Assembly: GCA_046349515.1 (NCBI GenBank)
Contig: JAXMCE010000002.1
Coordinates: forward strand, 495,486 to 559,485
Source: JBGPGW01 sp046349515
GTDB lineage: Bacteria; Pseudomonadota; Alphaproteobacteria; CADEGL01
Length of the DNA: 64,000 bases
Direction: 5' to 3'
The translations under genes were made by a program, and so were the position numbers. This document shows positions 16,820-26,612 of the stretch, piece after piece. Numbering within the stretch: position 1 is the first letter of the stretch; each line of letters opens with the position of its first letter. The notes under the pieces are model-generated. The model did not search any database. It was given only the letters and a program-made list of their open reading frames with translations, and was not told the DNA's origin.

Positions 16820-18406
16820 ATGCCCCGACCATCGCTTCGAACGCTCAACGGCCAAACCTTCGATGTCGCTGTCATCGGCGCCGGTGCCATTGGGTCGAGT
16901 GCCGCGCAGCACCTCGCCGCTGCGGGCTATCGCACACTGCTCGTCGACAAGGGTGATTTCGGCGCCGGCACGAGCAGCCGGTCGGGTCGCATGCTGGCCT
17001 GCGGAATCCGCTATCTCGAGCCCGGCGATGGTCTCGCCTACATGGCACCGGGCACCTCGCCGCTGTGGCAATTCGTCCGGCATCCGAAGCAATTCATGAC
17101 GGGCCTCAGGAAGGCGCGCGACTGTGCGCGCTGCCGCTCCGACTTCGTGCGCACCATGCCCGAACGCGTCGAGGCCAACACCTGGTTCTACCCGATCTAC
17201 GAGGGCGACAAATATGCGCCTTGGCAGGTCAAGCTGGGCTTCAAACTGCTTTGGGCGATTGCCCCCAAGGACGTGCCGCTCGATGACCGCATGCTCACGC
17301 CTCAGGAGGCCAAAGGCGCACCGCTCGCCGGGATGCTCCGCGATCCCGAACGTCTTCGCGCGGTCGCCTCGTTCCGCGAGTACCGCTTCGAATGGCCCGA
17401 GCGCATCGTCATGGACAACGTGCTCGACGCCGAACGGATGGGCGCCGTCATCCGAAACTACACAGCCGTCACGGATCTCCGTCGCGAGCGGGAGGGGCCC
17501 TGGTCACTCGTCTTGAGGGACGAGGCGGGAGACACAACGACTGCGCGACTGCAGGCACATGTGGTCATCAATGCGGCCGGTATCTGGATCGACAAGGTGA
17601 ATCGCCTCGCGAGTCCGTCCGCGCCCCGAAAGACCACGGGGACGAAAGGCGCGCACATCATGGTGCAGCTGCCGCCCGAATGCCGGCGCTATGGCGTCAT
17701 CACGTCCTACCGGGACGGCAACCCGTTCTACATCTACCCCTGGCGCGGCATGCATTACATCGGCCCGACCGACACGCTCTACGAGGGCGATGTCGATGCC
17801 GACGTGACCGCGACCGAAGACGAAATCCGCTTCCTCATCGACGAGGCCAATCACCTGTTGCCGAGCCTCGCCCTCAAGCGAAGCGACGTCTTGTTCACCT
17901 GGGCCGGGGTGCGGCCGCAAACCTATGATGCCCACGTCGCCATGGGACTGCGCTGGCGGCGGATGCACGATCTCGGCGAGGCGGGCATGCCGAACATGCT
18001 GGCGCTCACCGCGGGCAACATCATCTCTCACCGCCTCTCCGGCCAAGAGCTGTGCCAGACGGTGGCGTCCCGCCTTCCCCCCTCGGGGGCCCCCCAGACC
18101 ATCTCCTACGCCGCCAAATTGGCGCCTGGGCGCGAGTCCTCACCGGCCCTGCTCAACCATTGGGATGGCGCAACCCTCGAAGATCTCCGTCACGCGGCCG
18201 CCCGGGAACATCCGGTGACTCTCGTCGACCTCCTGTTCGGGCGTGTCGGTGCGGGTTGGACGGCCACGATGGCACGCGAAGGCGCGCGTCTCGCCGCCGA
18301 GACCGTAGCCGACATCCTGGGCTGGGATGCCCAAAGGATCGAGCGCGAAGTGGTGGGTTACCACGCCCATATCGCGCGCCTCCACGGCGTGCGCAGCGGC
18401 GACTGA
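16820..18406 (+). CDS. FAD-dependent glycerol-3-phosphate dehydrogenase/oxidase family protein
   Basis: A 528-residue flavoprotein. The N-terminal dinucleotide fold is clear: VIGAGAIGSSAAQHLAAAGY (about residues 18-37), followed by VDKGDFGAGTSSRSGRM, the GlpD-type FAD-phosphate and ribityl region, and IRYLEPGD. The mid-protein INAAGIWIDKVNRLA and the later FTWAGVRPQ fit the DAO superfamily catalytic domain. A C-terminal helical part resembles the GlpD cap. GlpD oxidises glycerol-3-phosphate to DHAP at the inner membrane face and passes electrons to quinone. No glycerol-uptake genes lie nearby, so another hydroxy-acid or polyol-phosphate substrate is possible. Confidence 0.85.
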   Translation: MPRPSLRTLNGQTFDVAVIGAGAIGSSAAQHLAAAGYRTLLVDKGDFGAGTSSRSGRMLACGIRYLEPGDGLAYMAPGTSPLWQFVRHPKQFMTGLRKARDCARCRSDFVRTMPERVEANTWFYPIYEGDKYAPWQVKLGFKLLWAIAPKDVPLDDRMLTPQEAKGAPLAGMLRDPERLRAVASFREYRFEWPERIVMDNVLDAERMGAVIRNYTAVTDLRREREGPWSLVLRDEAGDTTTARLQAHVVINAAGIWIDKVNRLASPSAPRKTTGTKGAHIMVQLPPECRRYGVITSYRDGNPFYIYPWRGMHYIGPTDTLYEGDVDADVTATEDEIRFLIDEANHLLPSLALKRSDVLFTWAGVRPQTYDAHVAMGLRWRRMHDLGEAGMPNMLALTAGNIISHRLSGQELCQTVASRLPPSGAPQTISYAAKLAPGRESSPALLNHWDGATLEDLRHAAAREHPVTLVDLLFGRVGAGWTATMAREGARLAAETVADILGWDAQRIEREVVGYHAHIARLHGVRSGD

Positions 18407-18509
18407 TTCTTCGACGACGACGCCCCTTCCCGCCGCACGAAATCACACGGGCTTTTGAGCCGGCCTCCCCTGCGGCTAATCTCCTGTCCATTCACCGAGG
18501 GAGAGGGGA

Positions 18510-20549
18510 ATGGGCCAGTACGACGCGCTCCTGAAGCCGCTGACCATCAAAAGGCTCACGATCCGCAACCGGATCATGAGCACGGCGCATGCCCCGGCTT
18601 ACGAGGAAGACGGCATGCCGAAAGGGCGCTACCAGGCCTATCAGGAGGAGAAGGCCAAGGGGATGATCGGCCTTACCATGTTCGGCGGATCGACGGGGGT
18701 GTCCGTCGATTCGCGCCTCGAATGGGGCGCGCTGCACTGCTATCACGACTCGATCATCCCGCATTTCCAGCGCATGGCTGCGCGCGTCCATGCGCACGGC
18801 GCCAAGATCATGATCCAGCTCGCCCATATGGGGAAATGGGCGCAGTGGGATTTAGCCGACTGGATTCCCTCCGTGGCGCCGTCTGCCTCGATCGAGCGCA
18901 TGAAGTACAGCTATCCGAAGACGCTCGAGGACTGGGACATCAAGCGCATCATCAAGGACCACGGCCAGGCCGCGCGACGTTGCAAGGAAGGCGGGCTCGA
19001 CGGCTGCGAGATTTCCGCCCACGGCAGCGCACTGTTCGACCAGTTCTGGTCGCCGGTGCACAACCGGCGGACCGATGGCTACGGCGGGAGTCTCGAGAAC
19101 CGCATGCGCTTCACGCGCGAGGTCCTCGAAGAGATGCGCCGGGTCGTCGGCCCCGATTTCCCCATCGGCATGCGCATGTCGGGCGATGAGCTGATCAAGG
19201 AGGGCCTGCACAACGAGGACTGCGTCAAGATCGCCCATTACCACGCATCGAACGGTCTCGTCGATTTCTTGAATATCACGGGCAGCGGCTCGTTCAATTA
19301 CCTCTACCACTCGCAGCTGACGCCGAACATGGCTTGGCCGGTCGCGCCCTATCTCCATCTCGCGAGCGCCATCAAGGCTGCCGTCGACATTCCGGTCTTC
19401 CAGGCGACGCGCATCAACGATCTTGCCACGGCCGCGCGTGCGATCGAGGACGGCCATGTCGACATGGTCGGCATGACCCGCGGCCATATCGCAGACCCCC
19501 ATGTCATGCGAAAGCTCATGGAGGGACGGGCCGATGATGTCCGCGAATGTGTCGGTGCCGCCTACTGCATCGACCGCCTCTACTCCGGTGGAGGCGCGCT
19601 CTGTCTCCAGAACGCGGCGACGGGACGCGAGGAGACCATGCCCCACGTCATCGCCAAGGCGAGTTCAAGGAAGCGCGTGATCGTCGTCGGCGCCGGTCCT
19701 GGCGGGCTCGAAGCGGCGCGCGTTTCGGTCGAGCGCGGCCACGATGTCACGCTCATCGAGGCGACCGACCGCATGGGCGGCCAGATCAACTTGGCGACCC
19801 AGATCGGCCACCGCTCGAGCCTCGGGGGCATCACGCGCTGGCTCGAGGGCCAAGTGAGGAAGCGCGGCGTCGATGTCCGCATGGCAACGACCGCGACTGC
19901 GGACATGCTGGTGGCACTCAAGGCCGATGCAATCATCCTTGCGACCGGCGGGCGGCCGAACAAAGGCGTCGCCGCCGAGTCGGGGCTCGTGACCAGCAGC
20001 TGGGACATCCTCTCGGGCCGCGCGGCGCCGGCCGAATCGGCCCTCGTCTACGACGATCACGGCGACCATCAGGCGGCGACGGTCGCAGAGTATCTCGCCG
20101 AGCGCGGATGTCTTGTCGAGCTCGCAACCTGGGATCAGCGTATCGCGCCCCGGACCGGCATCACAAGCCGGCCCGTGCACATCCGGAACCTCCACAAGCT
20201 CAAGGCCGTCATGACACCCGACATGCGCCTCATCGGCGTCCACCGCGAGGGCAACAAGCTGGTGGCCGTGCTGCGGAACGACTATTCGGAGATGGAGGAG
20301 GAGCGCGTCGTCGATCAAGTGATCGCGGAACATGGGACTTTGCCCCAGGACGAGCTCTACTTCGCGCTGAAGCCCCATTCGCGCAATCTCGGTGAGGTCG
20401 ACTACGATGCGATCCTGGCCGGCGCGCCGCAAATGGTCGTGCGAAACGAGGCCGGGCATTTCAATCTCTACCGGGTGGGCGATGCCATATCGAGCCGCAA
20501 CATTCACGCCGCGATCTACGACTCGCTGCGGCTCTGCAAGGACCTTTGA
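18510..20549 (+). CDS. Old Yellow Enzyme/TMADH-type FMN-FAD oxidoreductase (demethylase or dienoyl-CoA-reductase family)
   Basis: A 679-residue two-part flavoprotein. Residues about 1-350 form the FMN-binding OYE barrel (LLKPLTIKRLTIRNRIMST, MIQLAHMGKWAQ, NRRTDGYGGSLENRMRF). Residues 390-679 hold a pyridine-nucleotide-disulphide-type domain with VIVVGAGPGGLEAARVS and a second nucleotide motif. The iron-sulphur segment reads CVGAAYCIDRLYSGGGALC (about residues 348-366): three cysteines, with alanine where trimethylamine dehydrogenase has its second ligand. N-methylproline and dimethylglycine demethylases share this architecture, but the substrate is not determined. AGGGAGAGGGG precedes the ATG. 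It converges on the ABC exporter gene. Confidence 0.88.
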   Translation: MGQYDALLKPLTIKRLTIRNRIMSTAHAPAYEEDGMPKGRYQAYQEEKAKGMIGLTMFGGSTGVSVDSRLEWGALHCYHDSIIPHFQRMAARVHAHGAKIMIQLAHMGKWAQWDLADWIPSVAPSASIERMKYSYPKTLEDWDIKRIIKDHGQAARRCKEGGLDGCEISAHGSALFDQFWSPVHNRRTDGYGGSLENRMRFTREVLEEMRRVVGPDFPIGMRMSGDELIKEGLHNEDCVKIAHYHASNGLVDFLNITGSGSFNYLYHSQLTPNMAWPVAPYLHLASAIKAAVDIPVFQATRINDLATAARAIEDGHVDMVGMTRGHIADPHVMRKLMEGRADDVRECVGAAYCIDRLYSGGGALCLQNAATGREETMPHVIAKASSRKRVIVVGAGPGGLEAARVSVERGHDVTLIEATDRMGGQINLATQIGHRSSLGGITRWLEGQVRKRGVDVRMATTATADMLVALKADAIILATGGRPNKGVAAESGLVTSSWDILSGRAAPAESALVYDDHGDHQAATVAEYLAERGCLVELATWDQRIAPRTGITSRPVHIRNLHKLKAVMTPDMRLIGVHREGNKLVAVLRNDYSEMEEERVVDQVIAEHGTLPQDELYFALKPHSRNLGEVDYDAILAGAPQMVVRNEAGHFNLYRVGDAISSRNIHAAIYDSLRLCKDL

Positions 20550-20564
20550 CGGCGCGAACCGCGC

Positions 20565-23500
20565 CTATTGCGCGGCCGCATCGACGCCGCCCGAGAGCTG
20601 GCGCCGGACGAGGCGCGCATAGAGCCCGCCGCGCGCGAGCAAAGCCTGGTGCGTTCCGCTCTCGGCAACGCGGCCTTCGTCCATCACCACGATGAGATCG
20701 GCGTTGCGCACCGTCGACAGGCGGTGGGCGATCACGACCGTCGTACGTCCCTGCATCAGGCGGTCCAGGGATTCGAGCACCGCCCCTTCGTTGACCGCGT
20801 CGAGGTGGGAGGTCGCCTCGTCGAGGATGAGGATGGGCGCCTGTTTCAGGAACGCGCGCGCGATCGCCACCCGTTGGCGCTGTCCGCCGGAAAGTTGGGT
20901 TCCGCGCTCTCCCACCTTGGTCTCGAGCCCGTCGGGCAATTCCTCGACGAAGGATTCGAGCGCCGCCTCGCGAACCGCCCGGTCGAGCTCGGCCTTGGAG
21001 GCCTCAGGCCGCGCGATGAGAACGTTGTTCTTCAACGTGTCATTGAAAAGATAGGTGTCCTGCGCGACGAGCGCGATCCGGCGGCGAAGATCGTCGAGGG
21101 CAAAGTCCTTGAGCGATGCGCCGTCCATGCGCACGAGCCCACCGTCCGGATCCCAGAATCGGAGGAAGAGGCTGGCGATTGTGCTCTTCCCCGCGCCCGA
21201 CGGACCGACGAGCGCCAGCCGCGCGCCGCGCTCAACCTTGATCGAGACCCGATCGAGCGCGGGAATTCGCCGGCCCGGATAGGTGAAGTGGACACTCGAC
21301 ATCTCGAGCGCCGGTACCGCGGGCGATAGTGCCACGGGTGAGACGCCCGGACCGTCGGTCACCGCAGGCGTCTCGGTTTCAACGGCGTAAAGACGCCGCG
21401 TCGCGCCGAATGTGTCGGCCAACTGGCGGCCGACCTGGGCGATCTCCGAGACGGGCAGGAAGGCCGCCATGGCCAACAGGCTAAGGAGGGGGAGAAGGGC
21501 AGGATCGAGCATGCCTCGCCCGACGAGCGCCGCGCCGACCAAGGCGACGGACAAGCCGCCAAAACCGGTCGCCAACTCCTGGCTCGCGGTCTGGCGTGAC
21601 ATGTCATCGAAGAGGGCAAGGCGCGCATCGATGGCGGCCCGCGCCTTGGCGACGAACGCATCGCCCCACGGCTTTACCTGGCGGAACGCGACGATCTCCG
21701 AAAGCCCTTGGACAGTGTCGACAGCGTGGGCGTTGAGCTCGCCCAGCGCCTCGCGCGCCGCGCTGCCGAGGCGGTCGATGCGCGCGCGGCGGGCGACCGG
21801 CACCAGTCCCGAGAAGACCAGGAACGGCAGCAGCACGAGCGCCATCGGCCAGCCGAAGATCGCGAGGATCGACAGCGTGGCGAGCGGCACGAGCACGGCC
21901 ACAAAGGCCGGCGCGATCGTGTGGCCGAAGAAATACTCGACCATCTCGACGTCATGCGTCGCGACACCCAGAAGATCGCCCGTTCGCCGTCGCGTGAAGT
22001 AGGCAGGCGCCAGCGAATCAAGTTTGCGGAAGAGATCGACGCGCATCGTCGCGAGGAGCCGGTAGGCCATGTCGTGGGCGAGCCACGACTCCATCCAATG
22101 GAGCACGCCTGCGAGGGGCGCAAGAAGGCCGAGCGCGATGAGGAGGCCATCGAAGGGCAGATGATCGCGAACGGCGCGGACGACGAGGGCCGAGAGCACG
22201 CCGACACCGATAAAGGCCACGACGCGAGCGACGCCGAGCGTGAAAGTCGTCACGAGACGCAAGCGCCATCGCCGCACCAGCCCCAAGAGCACCCGGAGCA
22301 GTTGCGGCCAGCCGAGCCCTTCGGCCCTGATGATGCCTTCGGGCGGAGCTGACGCTGGCCCCATCTCTACATGCGCGAGACCGGTGGAGGTCTCTTCATT
22401 GTCCGGCGTTTCCTCAAGGAACGTGGCGGACTGGTCCTGCGCCTGCGCAGCCATGAGGCGGTGATAGAGACCGGCCTCCCGCATCAGGGACGCATGGGTG
22501 CCGCTCTCCGCGACACGACCGTTGTCCAGGACCAGGATACGATCAGCACCGATCACGCTCGAAAGGCGATGGGCGAAGATGAGCGTGGTGCGTCCGACCA
22601 TGAGGCGATCGAGCGCCTCCTGGATGATCGACTCATTCTCTGCGTCGACCGATGACAGCGCCTCGTCCAGGATAAGGATGGGTGCATCGGCGAGGATGGC
22701 GCGCGCGATCGCGATGCGCTGGCGCTGGCCGCCGGACAGCCGCACGCCCCGCTCCCCGATGACCGTCGCGTAGCCCCGTGGCAGTCGCTCGATGAACCCA
22801 TGGGCATTGGCCGAGCGCGCCGCAGCCTCGAGCTCGGCCATGGTCGCGTCCGCCTTACCCAGACGGAGGTTCTCCTCGACGGTGCCATGGAAGAGATAGC
22901 TGTCTTGACTCACGATGGCGATCTGCCCGCGGAGATCGGCCTGTCGGAGAGTGCGGATGTCGTGGCCGCCCACGCGGATACACCCGCCTTGCGGATCATA
23001 GAGACGGAGAAGCAGCTTCGAGATCGTCGACTTGCCGGCACCGCTTGATCCCACGATGCCGACCCGTTCGCCCGCACGAAGCTCGAAGGTGAGACCATCC
23101 AGCGCTTGCCGCCTGGCCCCCGGGTAGCTGAACCGCACGTCCTCGAAGGCGATGGTCGGCCTGATGTCCGCGGTCTCCGGCTGCGCGGGATCGGTGATGC
23201 GCGGCCTCTGGTCCAAGAGCGCGAAGATGCCCTGGGCGGCCGACATGCCGACAAGGCCTTGGTGCAGGAGGCCGCGCAGCTCGCGCAAGGGGCGGAACAC
23301 CTCGACCCCCAGCATGAGAACGACGAGAAGAACCGGAAGCGTCATCGCGCCTTCGACGACGCGATAGGCGCCCAAGCCAAGAGCCGTCGCCGCGCCAATC
23401 GCGATTCCCGCATCCGTGATGCCGCGCGCGAGCGTGTTCGTCCCCAGCACCCACATGGTAGCCCGGAAAAGCGTGTGCGCACGCTCGGCGAGCGCCGCGG

Positions 23501-24152
23501 CGCGGGCCTTGCTCTGGCCGAAGGATTTGAGAGTCGTGAGGCCCTGGATCGAGTCGAGAAATTCGGCCCCGAAGGCGCCGTAGGCGCCCTGCCGCTCGCG
23601 GCTCTTCCGGCTGTCGAGGCGATGCCAGAGGGCCGGCGCCAGGAACGTCACGACCGCGGCGGCGAGGAGGATGGTCGCGACGGGCGCGTCGAGCCAAACG
23701 ATCCCGAGGAAGATCAACGGCGGCGTCAGGACAGCGACGAAGAACTGGGGCAGATACCGGCCGAAATAGGTCTCAAGCTGCTCGACACCCTCGACCATCG
23801 AGAGAACGACATCACCCGTCCGGGCCCCGCCAAAATAGGCCGGACCGAGCGTCGTCACGTGATCATAGATGCGGCGGCGCAGGCGGAGCTGGACAAGGGC
23901 CGCCGTGCGGTGCGCGATCCTGGCACGACCATGGTCGAGGGCCGCGCGCGCGAGCATGACGAGGGCCACGATGGCCGCCAGAGGCGCAGTCTGTCCGAGC
24001 GACTGGCCAAGGAGAATGTCGGCCAACAGCCAGCCAAGAAGCGCGAGACGCGCGGTACCGGCCGCGACCGCGAGCACGCCGGTGAACACGCCAAGCGCAA
24101 TCCGCCCCCGCACGCCCTTCGTCAGGTCCCACAGCCGGCGGTCGAAATACAT
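20565..24152 (-). CDS. single-chain double ABC transporter, CydD-CydC-like
   Basis: A 1195-residue protein with order TMD-NBD-TMD-NBD. NBD1 has Walker A GSSGAGKST (about residues 367-375), signature LSGGQRQR and DEALSSVD. NBD2 has GPSGAGKST (about 980), LSGGQRQR and DEATSHLD. Each half starts with about six membrane helices. The first half carries the CydD-like phrase EGVEQLETYFGRYLPQFF. CydDC normally exports cysteine and glutathione for cytochrome bd assembly and is encoded as two genes; here both halves are fused. No cydAB genes are in the window. The same organisation could also be a generic lipid or drug exporter. About 45 residues of linker join the halves. Confidence 0.85.
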   Translation of the reverse strand: MYFDRRLWDLTKGVRGRIALGVFTGVLAVAAGTARLALLGWLLADILLGQSLGQTAPLAAIVALVMLARAALDHGRARIAHRTAALVQLRLRRRIYDHVTTLGPAYFGGARTGDVVLSMVEGVEQLETYFGRYLPQFFVAVLTPPLIFLGIVWLDAPVATILLAAAVVTFLAPALWHRLDSRKSRERQGAYGAFGAEFLDSIQGLTTLKSFGQSKARAAALAERAHTLFRATMWVLGTNTLARGITDAGIAIGAATALGLGAYRVVEGAMTLPVLLVVLMLGVEVFRPLRELRGLLHQGLVGMSAAQGIFALLDQRPRITDPAQPETADIRPTIAFEDVRFSYPGARRQALDGLTFELRAGERVGIVGSSGAGKSTISKLLLRLYDPQGGCIRVGGHDIRTLRQADLRGQIAIVSQDSYLFHGTVEENLRLGKADATMAELEAAARSANAHGFIERLPRGYATVIGERGVRLSGGQRQRIAIARAILADAPILILDEALSSVDAENESIIQEALDRLMVGRTTLIFAHRLSSVIGADRILVLDNGRVAESGTHASLMREAGLYHRLMAAQAQDQSATFLEETPDNEETSTGLAHVEMGPASAPPEGIIRAEGLGWPQLLRVLLGLVRRWRLRLVTTFTLGVARVVAFIGVGVLSALVVRAVRDHLPFDGLLIALGLLAPLAGVLHWMESWLAHDMAYRLLATMRVDLFRKLDSLAPAYFTRRRTGDLLGVATHDVEMVEYFFGHTIAPAFVAVLVPLATLSILAIFGWPMALVLLPFLVFSGLVPVARRARIDRLGSAAREALGELNAHAVDTVQGLSEIVAFRQVKPWGDAFVAKARAAIDARLALFDDMSRQTASQELATGFGGLSVALVGAALVGRGMLDPALLPLLSLLAMAAFLPVSEIAQVGRQLADTFGATRRLYAVETETPAVTDGPGVSPVALSPAVPALEMSSVHFTYPGRRIPALDRVSIKVERGARLALVGPSGAGKSTIASLFLRFWDPDGGLVRMDGASLKDFALDDLRRRIALVAQDTYLFNDTLKNNVLIARPEASKAELDRAVREAALESFVEELPDGLETKVGERGTQLSGGQRQRVAIARAFLKQAPILILDEATSHLDAVNEGAVLESLDRLMQGRTTVVIAHRLSTVRNADLIVVMDEGRVAESGTHQALLARGGLYARLVRRQLSGGVDAAAQ

Positions 24153-24275
24153 GGACGACGTTCCGTTTCATGAGGGAGGGAGCCGGATGGACAAGGCCGG
24201 CGGGCCATCGCCTTGGCCATCACTTCGCATCCGCAATATAGGCGGCAGAAGACAGCGATCAACGCATGTCTTGGC

Positions 24276-25397
24276 CTAAGCCGCGAACTCGCGACGGATG
24301 GAATCCGAATGCTCGCCCAAGGCGGGAACACGACCATAGGTCTGCTCGATGCCCGCGATCTGGAGCGGGGGTGCTACGAGATCGATTGCCCCTCCCTCCG
24401 CTTCGGCCGGAAGGCGCCGGAGCTGCGCGTGCCGGGAGAAATCGGCGACGCTGTTGAGCGCTCCGTAGGCGATCTGCGAACGACGCAAGCGTTCGATCAA
24501 ATCGTCGCGGGTGAGCGTGGAGAACACCTGCGCCATGGCTTCGTTCAACGCCGGGCGGTTGCGCACGCGGGCGTCGTTGTCCTTAAACTCGGACTTCGTC
24601 GCGAGGGCTGGTTGCTGCAACACCTCCGCGCAGAGCCGCCGCCACTCCCGCTCGTTCTGGATCGAGATGACCACCTGGCCGCCGTCGCCGGTCGCGTAGA
24701 CGCCGTAGGGCGCGATCGAGGGGTGATTGAGCCCCACGCGGACCGGCGCCTTGCCGCCATAGTCGTGATGGAGAAGCGGCACGGACATCCAGTCGGCGAT
24801 CGCATCGAAGAGCGAGACTTTGAGCGAGGCTCCCTGCCCGGTCACCGTGCGGTCAAGGAGCGCCCGGTAGACGCCGACGAGCGCGTACATGCCGGCCGCG
24901 ATGTCGACGAGAGAGACCCCGACCCGGCCCGGACCATCCGGCGTGCCAGTGATCGACGCCAAGCCAGACTCGGCCTGGATGAGGAGGTCATAGGCCTTCA
25001 TGTCGCGGTAAGGCCCCTCCTCACCGTAGCCGCTGATGTCGCAGGTGATGAGGCGCGGATGCTTCTTGCGCAAGGCGCTTGAGCCGAAACCCGCGCGCTC
25101 GGCCGCGCCCGGCATGAGGTTCTGGATGAAAACGTCGGCACGCGCGATCATTCGGTGAAGAAGGGCCGTGTCTTCCGCCTTCTTGATGTCGAGGACGATC
25201 GATTCTTTCCCGCGGTTGAGCCAGACGAAGTAGGAGCTCTGGCCGCGGACAACATGGTCGTAGCCGCGCGCGAAATCGCCTTCGGGCCGCTCGATCTTGA
25301 TAACGCGCGCACCGGCCTCGGCAAGGCGGGACGAAAGAAACGGCGCCGCCACCGCCTGCTCAAGGGACACGACCAGAATGTTACCGAGAGTTTTCAT
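24276..25397 (-). CDS. class III CoA transferase (CaiB/BaiF family)
   Basis: A 373-residue protein beginning MKTLGNILVVSLEQAVAAPF with the family's typical early segments: VIKIERPEGDFARGYD and SYFVWLNRGKESIVLD. The aspartate in KAYDLLIQAESG (about residue 136) is in the position of the nucleophile that forms the acyl-aspartyl intermediate. TGTPDGPGRVGVSLVDIAAG and YRALLDRTVTGQG follow as usual. Family members move CoA between carboxylic acids such as carnitine, oxalate, benzylsuccinate and mesaconate. The frame extends upstream to 25535 but ATG 25397 gives the normal start. It diverges from the YeeE/YedE gene and probably belongs functionally with the acyl-CoA ligase and SucCD-like genes beyond it. 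Confidence 0.9.
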   Translation of the reverse strand: MKTLGNILVVSLEQAVAAPFLSSRLAEAGARVIKIERPEGDFARGYDHVVRGQSSYFVWLNRGKESIVLDIKKAEDTALLHRMIARADVFIQNLMPGAAERAGFGSSALRKKHPRLITCDISGYGEEGPYRDMKAYDLLIQAESGLASITGTPDGPGRVGVSLVDIAAGMYALVGVYRALLDRTVTGQGASLKVSLFDAIADWMSVPLLHHDYGGKAPVRVGLNHPSIAPYGVYATGDGGQVVISIQNEREWRRLCAEVLQQPALATKSEFKDNDARVRNRPALNEAMAQVFSTLTRDDLIERLRRSQIAYGALNSVADFSRHAQLRRLPAEAEGGAIDLVAPPLQIAGIEQTYGRVPALGEHSDSIRREFAA

Positions 25398-25556
25398 CCG
25401 ACGACCCTGACCTTCTCCACCATGCGTCCCCTCGCCCGCTGGCAGTCTAAGTCTTGCCGCACGGCGCCCTGACTTCACGAAGGGGCTTGTCTGCCGCCCA
25501 CGAGGCCACGAAGCTAACCGATCATAAGAACGCATCGAAGTGCCAATCGAGACGCC

Positions 25557-26612
25557 ATGACCGATCTTTCAATGAGCACTCTCGGCATTCTCGCGGGATT
25601 CGCCGGCGGACTTATCCTCGGCGCGGTCGGGCTCCGCGCCAATTTCTGCGTCATGGGCTCGATCTCCGACATTTGGATCACGGGCGACTGGAGACGGTTT
25701 CGCGGCTGGCTCCTTGCGATCGCGGTGGCGCTGCTTGGCACCGAGGCGCTGCGCCTCGCGGGCGCCATCACGCTCGACGGCGCCGCCTACCTCGCGCCGT
25801 CCTTCGGGTGGGTGGCGGCTATTCTCGGCGGGCTCCTCTTCGGTATCGGCATGACATTGGCGGGCGGATGCGCCCACCGATGCCTGGTAAGAACGGGTGC
25901 CGGAAGCCTTAAGGCGCTGCTCGTGATTGTCATCATGGCGCTGTCCGCCTTTGCCTGCTCCGAGGGCGTGCTGGCGCCCGCACGACGCTGGATCGCGGAA
26001 TTTGGCACGATGATGTCGACGGCGAAGTCACAGGATGTCTCGCTCCTCCTGGCGACGGCCTTTGGTATTCAGGCAACATGGCTGCGCACGGCGATCGCCG
26101 GCGCCCTGGCCGCCGTCCTGCTCTGGTTTTGCTTCAAGGATAGGCCGTTCCGGGCCTCGTGGCGCAACATCGTCGCAGGCCTCTCGATTGGCGCCATCGT
26201 GCCGTTCGGATGGCTGGTGACAGGCGGCCTCATGGGCAAGGCGAGTCGTGCGCCCGATTCCTTCAATTTCGTGACGCCGCTCGGCGACGCAGCCAGTTAT
26301 GTGTCGGGCGGCGAGCGCATGTTGAGCTTCGGGATCGCCGCGGTGCCGGGGGTCGTCATCGGCTCGTTCCTCGCGGTCGCCTGGCCGTGGCGATTCCGCA
26401 TTGAGGCACCGAGCGACCGCAAAGACACGATCCACCTGGCACTCGGCGGCGCATTCATGGGCGTGGGCGGCACGCTTGCGCTTGGCTGCACGATCGGTCA
26501 AGGGGTCACCGGCGTCTCGACCTTGGCGCTCGGCTCGCTTCTGGCCTGGGGAGCGATCGTGGCGGGCAGCGTCCTTTGCCTGCGCTATCTCGAGTGGAGC
26601 GAGAGAGTCTAG
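25557..26612 (+). CDS. YeeE/YedE family (DUF395) sulfur-compound permease
   Basis: A 351-residue membrane protein with about nine hydrophobic segments. The three cysteine motifs seen in thiosulfate permeases of this family (TsuA type) are present: RANFCVMGSI (about residue 30), GGCAHRCLVR (about 105) and LGCTIGQGVTG (about 313). In TsuA these cysteines line the substrate path. It is the only plus-strand gene in the 24-36 kb block and overlaps the acyl-CoA ligase gene tail-to-tail by four bases. A possible partner is the TsdA-like cytochrome at 39.5-40.3 kb, but the two are not adjacent. Confidence 0.88.
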   Translation: MTDLSMSTLGILAGFAGGLILGAVGLRANFCVMGSISDIWITGDWRRFRGWLLAIAVALLGTEALRLAGAITLDGAAYLAPSFGWVAAILGGLLFGIGMTLAGGCAHRCLVRTGAGSLKALLVIVIMALSAFACSEGVLAPARRWIAEFGTMMSTAKSQDVSLLLATAFGIQATWLRTAIAGALAAVLLWFCFKDRPFRASWRNIVAGLSIGAIVPFGWLVTGGLMGKASRAPDSFNFVTPLGDAASYVSGGERMLSFGIAAVPGVVIGSFLAVAWPWRFRIEAPSDRKDTIHLALGGAFMGVGGTLALGCTIGQGVTGVSTLALGSLLAWGAIVAGSVLCLRYLEWSERV

